NCBI GenBank assembly: GCA_021774995.1
Contig: JAJFIM010000190.1
Location: 1-8,817 of the forward strand
Length of the DNA stretch: 8,817 nucleotides
Source: Alphaproteobacteria bacterium
Lineage (GTDB): Bacteria; Pseudomonadota; Alphaproteobacteria; SMXP01
Reading direction: 5' to 3'
The notes under the pieces were generated by a model. That model worked only from the letters and a program-made list of their open reading frames with translations. It made no database searches and was not told where the DNA came from. Of the stretch, positions 5,789-8,817 are shown piece after piece (position 1 is the first letter of the stretch; every line of letters begins with the position of its first letter). A program made the translations under genes and the position numbers.

Positions 5789-6987
5789 AATTTGGCATCG
5801 ACCGGCTTATCTCTGACCCCGCCTTGCGCAGTCCTCTCAAAGGCAGACGCGTCGCCTTGCTCGCGCATCCCGCCTCGGTAACGAAAAACCTGACGCATAC
5901 GCTCGACGCGTTAGCCTCCTGCGGCGATATTGAAATCTCCGCCGCCTTTGGTCCGCAACATGGTCTGCGCGGCGATAAGCAAGACAATATGATTGAGTCG
6001 CCAGATTATGACGATCCGGCGCGCGGCGTCCCGGTCTTCAGCCTCTATGGAGAGGTGCGGCGGCCGACGGACGCTATGATGGATGCGTTTGACGTTATTC
6101 TTGTCGATCTTCAGGACTTAGGCTGCCGCATCTATACATTCGTCACGACACTTCTCTACGTTCTGGAGGCGGCGTCGAAACATCAAAAAGAAGTGTGGGT
6201 GTTGGACCGCCCCAATCCTGCGGGCCGGCCGGTTGAAGGCCTGACGCTGCGCGCCGGTTGGGAAAGCTTTGTGGGCGCCGGGCCTATTGCGATGCGCCAC
6301 GGGCTTACACTCGGCGAGTTGGGCTTGTGGTTTATCAAGACGTTCAAGATTGACGTCGATTACCGGGTCATCGAGATGCGCGGCTGGCAACCTGAAGAGG
6401 GACCTGGATTCGGCTGGCCGCTCAGCGCGCGCGCGTGGGTTAATCCCAGTCCCAATGCGTCGAATTTATCCATGGCGCGCGTCTATGCGGGCGCGGTGAT
6501 GTGTGAGGGCGCGACGCTTTCCGAAGGCCGCGGCACCACAAGGCCGCTCGAACTGTTTGGCGCTCCCGATATTGACGGCCGCAATATCATCAAGGAAATG
6601 CAGTCTCTTGCACCGCATTGGCTCAAAGGTTGCCGCTTGCGCGATTGCTGGTTCGAGCCCACTTTTCATAAACACGCGGGCAAACTTTGCAGTGGCGTGC
6701 AGATTCACGTAGATGATTCCTCATACGATCATCACGCTTTCAAACCCTGGCGCCTCCACGCGCTCGCCTTCAAAGCGCTGCGCCGGTTATATCCGGACTA
6801 TCCGTTGTGGCGCGATTTTGCTTATGAATACGAGCGCGACAAACTTGCCATTGATGTTATCAACGGAGGTCCCCTGCTGAGAGAATGGGTGGATGACGCG
6901 CAGGCGACGCCGCAAGATCTGGATGCATTAGCGCAACAGGATGAAAATGCTTGGCTAAAGGAGCGCCAAGCTATCTTGCTCTACTAA
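5785..6987 (+). CDS. NamZ/DUF1343-family protein (exo-beta-N-acetylmuramidase-like)
   Basis: A 400-residue DUF1343 protein. Family blocks in order: GRRVALLAHPAS (20-31), FGPQHGLRG (55-63), VPVFSLYGEVRRPT (82-95), VDLQDLGCRIYTF (107-119), DRPNPAGRPVEG (141-152), then SPNASNLSMARVYAG (222-236) and EGATLSEGRGTTRP (241-254). Bacillus NamZ cleaves N-acetylmuramic acid from the non-reducing end of peptidoglycan fragments and is secreted. Here no signal peptide is present, and the block usually read as PEHG is PQHG, with Gln58 replacing a conserved acid. A cytosolic role in muropeptide recycling, or a different sugar reaction, is therefore possible. The ATG start overlaps the DOMON-like stop and has GGGAG six bases upstream. 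The length matches the family. Confidence 0.88.
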   Translation: MKFGIDRLISDPALRSPLKGRRVALLAHPASVTKNLTHTLDALASCGDIEISAAFGPQHGLRGDKQDNMIESPDYDDPARGVPVFSLYGEVRRPTDAMMDAFDVILVDLQDLGCRIYTFVTTLLYVLEAASKHQKEVWVLDRPNPAGRPVEGLTLRAGWESFVGAGPIAMRHGLTLGELGLWFIKTFKIDVDYRVIEMRGWQPEEGPGFGWPLSARAWVNPSPNASNLSMARVYAGAVMCEGATLSEGRGTTRPLELFGAPDIDGRNIIKEMQSLAPHWLKGCRLRDCWFEPTFHKHAGKLCSGVQIHVDDSSYDHHAFKPWRLHALAFKALRRLYPDYPLWRDFAYEYERDKLAIDVINGGPLLREWVDDAQATPQDLDALAQQDENAWLKERQAILLY

Positions 6988-7028
6988 GCCATGCAATAAT
7001 AAGAAGACAGGCGACGCCGCCCGGTCAG

Positions 7029-7053
7029 GGCGCCCCATCGGAGGCGCCTCTTT
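7029..7053 (+). terminator. Weak intrinsic terminator after the NamZ-like gene
   Basis: GGCGCC (7029-7034) pairs with GGCGCC (7043-7048) across an 8-base loop, followed by TCTTT. The stem is strong but the T-run is short. It sits about 40 bases after the NamZ stop and before the convergent tRNA gene; the minus-strand side lacks a T-run. Confidence 0.45.
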
Positions 7054-7073
7054 GCGCCGCGAGATATGTAAAA

Positions 7074-7149
<76 letters not shown>

Positions 7150-7171
7150 TTTTACGCCATGTCTTTCCCGC

Positions 7172-7200
7172 CTTTTAGAAGCGGCGGCGCGGGCTGTCAA
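7172..7200 (-). promoter_or_regulatory. Promoter of the tRNA-Ala gene
   Basis: On the minus strand a perfect TTGACA (rc of 7195-7200) is followed by a 17-base spacer and TAAAAG (rc of 7172-7177). Transcription would start near 7165, about 16 bases before the mature tRNA. The bases after the -10 are GC-rich (GCGGG), as in stringently controlled stable-RNA promoters. Confidence 0.7.
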
Positions 7201-7222
7201 TGCGTGATTGGCCACGCCCGTC

Positions 7223-7252
7223 TTGGCAAACCGCCCCAGAACGCGCTACATC
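7223..7252 (+). promoter_or_regulatory. Possible promoter for the yggT-folD unit
   Basis: TTGGCA (7223-7228) and TACATC (7247-7252) are 18 bases apart in the space between the divergent tRNA promoter and yggT. The -35 is good (one mismatch) and the -10 is weak, so this is only the best visible candidate. Confidence 0.3.
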
Positions 7253-7298
7253 TTGTGTTACTTGCGAATCAGACAAGCAATCGAGGCGGCGCCTGCCC

Positions 7299-7580
7299 AT
7301 GTTATCTCTTCTCTGGCTTTTGGACACCATCATAGGTATCTGCATATTCATCGTGATAGCTCAGGTTATCTTGAGCTGGCTGATCGCTTTTCGCGTGATC
7401 AATACGCAAAATGATTTCGTTCGCTCGGTTTCCCAGGCCCTGTATCGTCTGACGGAGCCCGCCCTTCGGCCGATCCGGAATATAGTGCCGACGATGGGCG
7501 GTCTTGATTTTTCGCCGCTCATCCTGTGGTTGCTTCTGTGGTTCACCCGGCGCCTTTTATACGAGTATTGGCCGATCTGA
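7299..7580 (+). CDS. YggT family integral membrane protein
   Basis: A 93-residue protein with two membrane helices (about residues 7-30 and 70-88) and the family signature between them, TEPALRPIRNIVP, then GGLDFSPLILW. YggT proteins are small inner-membrane proteins of poorly defined role, linked to osmotic shock tolerance and cell-envelope or division functions in various bacteria. The ATG at 7299 was chosen because the in-frame upstream extension (GTG or similar from about 7200) is hydrophilic, unlike the family, and overlaps the tRNA promoter; the ribosome site is weak (GAGG is about 12 bases away). The DUF167 gene follows by two bases and folD after that, the usual alphaproteobacterial order. 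Confidence 0.88.
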   Translation: MLSLLWLLDTIIGICIFIVIAQVILSWLIAFRVINTQNDFVRSVSQALYRLTEPALRPIRNIVPTMGGLDFSPLILWLLLWFTRRLLYEYWPI

Positions 7581-7582
7581 TC

Positions 7583-7906
7583 ATGAAAAGGCTTCCCCTC
7601 AGCCCCGTCAAGGATGGCGTGCGGCTGGCGGTGCGCCTGGCTCCCAAGGCCTCAGTTAACGCCATAAAAGGGATTGATGCGGCGCGGGAAGGCAAAACCG
7701 TGCTCAAAGCGGCGGTAACGGCAATTCCCGAGAATGGCAAAGCCAATGCGGCGCTGATCAAGCTTCTGGCGAAATCTCTGGGCCTTCCCAAATCCGCCTT
7801 CTTGATCGCGTCGGGGGAGAGAGATAAGAACAAGCAGGTTTTTATCGAAGCGGCGCCCAGCGATGTGAGCAAACGGCTTGCCGCCTGTCTGAAGGGGATG
7901 AAATGA
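7583..7906 (+). CDS. DUF167 / UPF0235 family protein (YggU-like)
   Basis: A 107-residue cytosolic protein of the DUF167 family, whose members are normally about 95-110 residues. The characteristic pattern is present: VRLAPKASVNAI (18-29), a block with AIPENGKANAALIKLLAKSL (about 48-67), and SGERDKNKQVFI toward the C-terminus. The biochemical role of the family is not established. The ATG at 7583 lies two bases after the yggT stop; the in-frame upstream extension lies inside yggT and was discarded. Its TGA overlaps the folD start (ATGA, 7903-7906), so expression is coupled to folD. Confidence 0.9.
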   Translation: MKRLPLSPVKDGVRLAVRLAPKASVNAIKGIDAAREGKTVLKAAVTAIPENGKANAALIKLLAKSLGLPKSAFLIASGERDKNKQVFIEAAPSDVSKRLAACLKGMK

Positions 7907-8796
7907 CGGCGCATGTGATTGATGGCAAGGCCCATGCCGCCTCTTTGCGCTTGGCGGTGGGCGGGGCTGTGGAAGGGCTGAAACGGGCATACGGGCTCAC
8001 CCCCGGCCTTGCTGTGGTCCTGGTCGGCGCGGACCCGGCCAGCGAGGTCTATGTGCGCAATAAGGGCGTGGCGACGCGCGCGGCGGGAATGAATTCGCTG
8101 GAATTCAAAATGCCGGAAGATTGCAGCCAGGAAGCGCTTTTGTCCCAAGTGCGCGCGCTCAATGAAGACCCTTCCGTACACGGTATTTTGGTGCAGTTTC
8201 CGCTGCCGGGCCACATCGATCAGACGCGCGTCATTGCCGCCATTGATCCCGCCAAAGACGTCGATGGCCTGCACCCCATGAATGCGGGGCGTCTGATGGC
8301 GGGGGTGAGCGGCCTGGCGCCGTGTACGCCGCTCGGCTGCGTCAGGCTGATAAAAGATCGTGTTGCAGATCTCAGCGGCAAGCGCGCACTTGTTCTGGGC
8401 CGCTCAAGCCTGGTGGGCAAGCCCATGGCGCTTCTCTTGTTGAATGAGAACTGCACGGTGACCCTGGCGCATTCACGCACAAAGGATGTGGCCGATGAGT
8501 GCCGCCGCGCCGATATTCTGGTGGCGGCGGTGGGGCGGCCGCATTTTGTTAAAGGCGGTTGGATCAAACCCGGCGCCACCGTGATCGATGTCGGCATCAA
8601 CCGGGTCCCCGCGCCTGAAAAGGGAACGGGCAAAACCCGCCTTGTGGGCGATGTTGATTTTGACGCCGCATGCGAGATTGCCGGGGCCATCACTCCGGTG
8701 CCCGGCGGCGTCGGTCCCATGACCATCGCCGGCCTCTTGGCGAACGCGGTCACCGCCGCCTGCGCGCAGGCGGGCGTCCCCGTTCCTGAGATGTGA
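7903..8796 (+). CDS. folD: Bifunctional methylenetetrahydrofolate dehydrogenase / methenyltetrahydrofolate cyclohydrolase
   Basis: A complete 297-residue FolD. It interconverts 5,10-methylene-, 5,10-methenyl- and 10-formyl-tetrahydrofolate with NADP(H), feeding purine synthesis and initiator-tRNA formylation in the cytosol. Catalytic residues are present: Tyr50 and Lys54 in YVRNKGVATRA, Gln98 in VQFPLP and Asp121 in DVDGLHPMN. PCTPLG is at 140-145, the dinucleotide-binding loop GRSSLVGKP at 167-175, and the C-terminal signature TPVPGGVGPMT at 264-274. Length matches the family (about 280-300). The start overlaps the DUF167 stop by ATGA. No broken motifs or unusual features; this is the housekeeping copy. 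About 20 bases follow the stop before the window ends, with no T-run. Confidence 0.97.
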   Translation: MTAHVIDGKAHAASLRLAVGGAVEGLKRAYGLTPGLAVVLVGADPASEVYVRNKGVATRAAGMNSLEFKMPEDCSQEALLSQVRALNEDPSVHGILVQFPLPGHIDQTRVIAAIDPAKDVDGLHPMNAGRLMAGVSGLAPCTPLGCVRLIKDRVADLSGKRALVLGRSSLVGKPMALLLLNENCTVTLAHSRTKDVADECRRADILVAAVGRPHFVKGGWIKPGATVIDVGINRVPAPEKGTGKTRLVGDVDFDAACEIAGAITPVPGGVGPMTIAGLLANAVTAACAQAGVPVPEM

Positions 8797-8817
8797 CACG
8801 GAGCCTTTTGTCACCCC

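Noticed and set aside
7543..8274. Long minus-strand open frame opposite DUF167/folD
   Set aside because: It is antisense to two clearly identified genes and contains no family signature.
8794..8813. TGACA...TGTCA inverted repeat after folD
   Set aside because: The arms are only five bases with no T-run, and the window ends directly after; it is not enough to call a terminator or operator.

Overview
The window looks like chromosomal DNA of an alphaproteobacterium. The adjacent yggT, yggU-type (DUF167) and folD genes, the DOMON-like/DUF1343 gene pair, and the moderately high GC with heavy use of GCG and GGC codons all point that way. The genus cannot be told from the sequence.

Layout. Positions 1-602 carry two minus-strand genes: a membrane-anchored class I cytochrome c, followed by the 5' end of an APC-type amino acid permease that runs off the window. 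Divergent from them, positions 732-3483 hold a tight four-gene plus-strand unit: a MerR regulator with the three-cysteine mercury-type sensor pattern, a secreted HMA-domain protein with a CPFC metal motif, an outer-membrane beta-barrel of the phenol-degradation MetA/transporter type, and a membrane-anchored six-bladed NHL propeller. A mer-like dyad operator (CTGTAC-TATA-GTACGG) lies just upstream of merR. No mercuric reductase, MerT-type transporter or P-type ATPase is visible, so this could be an unusual envelope metal-handling module. It is the most interesting part of the window.

Positions 3658-4848 encode an HI0933/YhiN-family flavoprotein. The roughly 350-380 bases after it lack an intact convincing gene. 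They contain a small plus-strand reading frame that appears broken at a run of five Gs, a GC-rich hairpin, and minus-strand open stretches that could be a decayed gene. Then come a DOMON-like protein and a NamZ/DUF1343 protein, overlapping by ATGA. The NamZ-like protein lacks a signal peptide and has Gln where relatives have a conserved Glu. A weak terminator follows, then a complete tRNA-Ala(CGC) on the minus strand with its own promoter.

The right end is an ordinary housekeeping set on the plus strand: yggT, a DUF167 gene and folD, the last two overlapping by ATGA. FolD has all the expected catalytic motifs and ends about 20 bases before the window edge. No insertion sequence, integrase, CRISPR array or rRNA was found.
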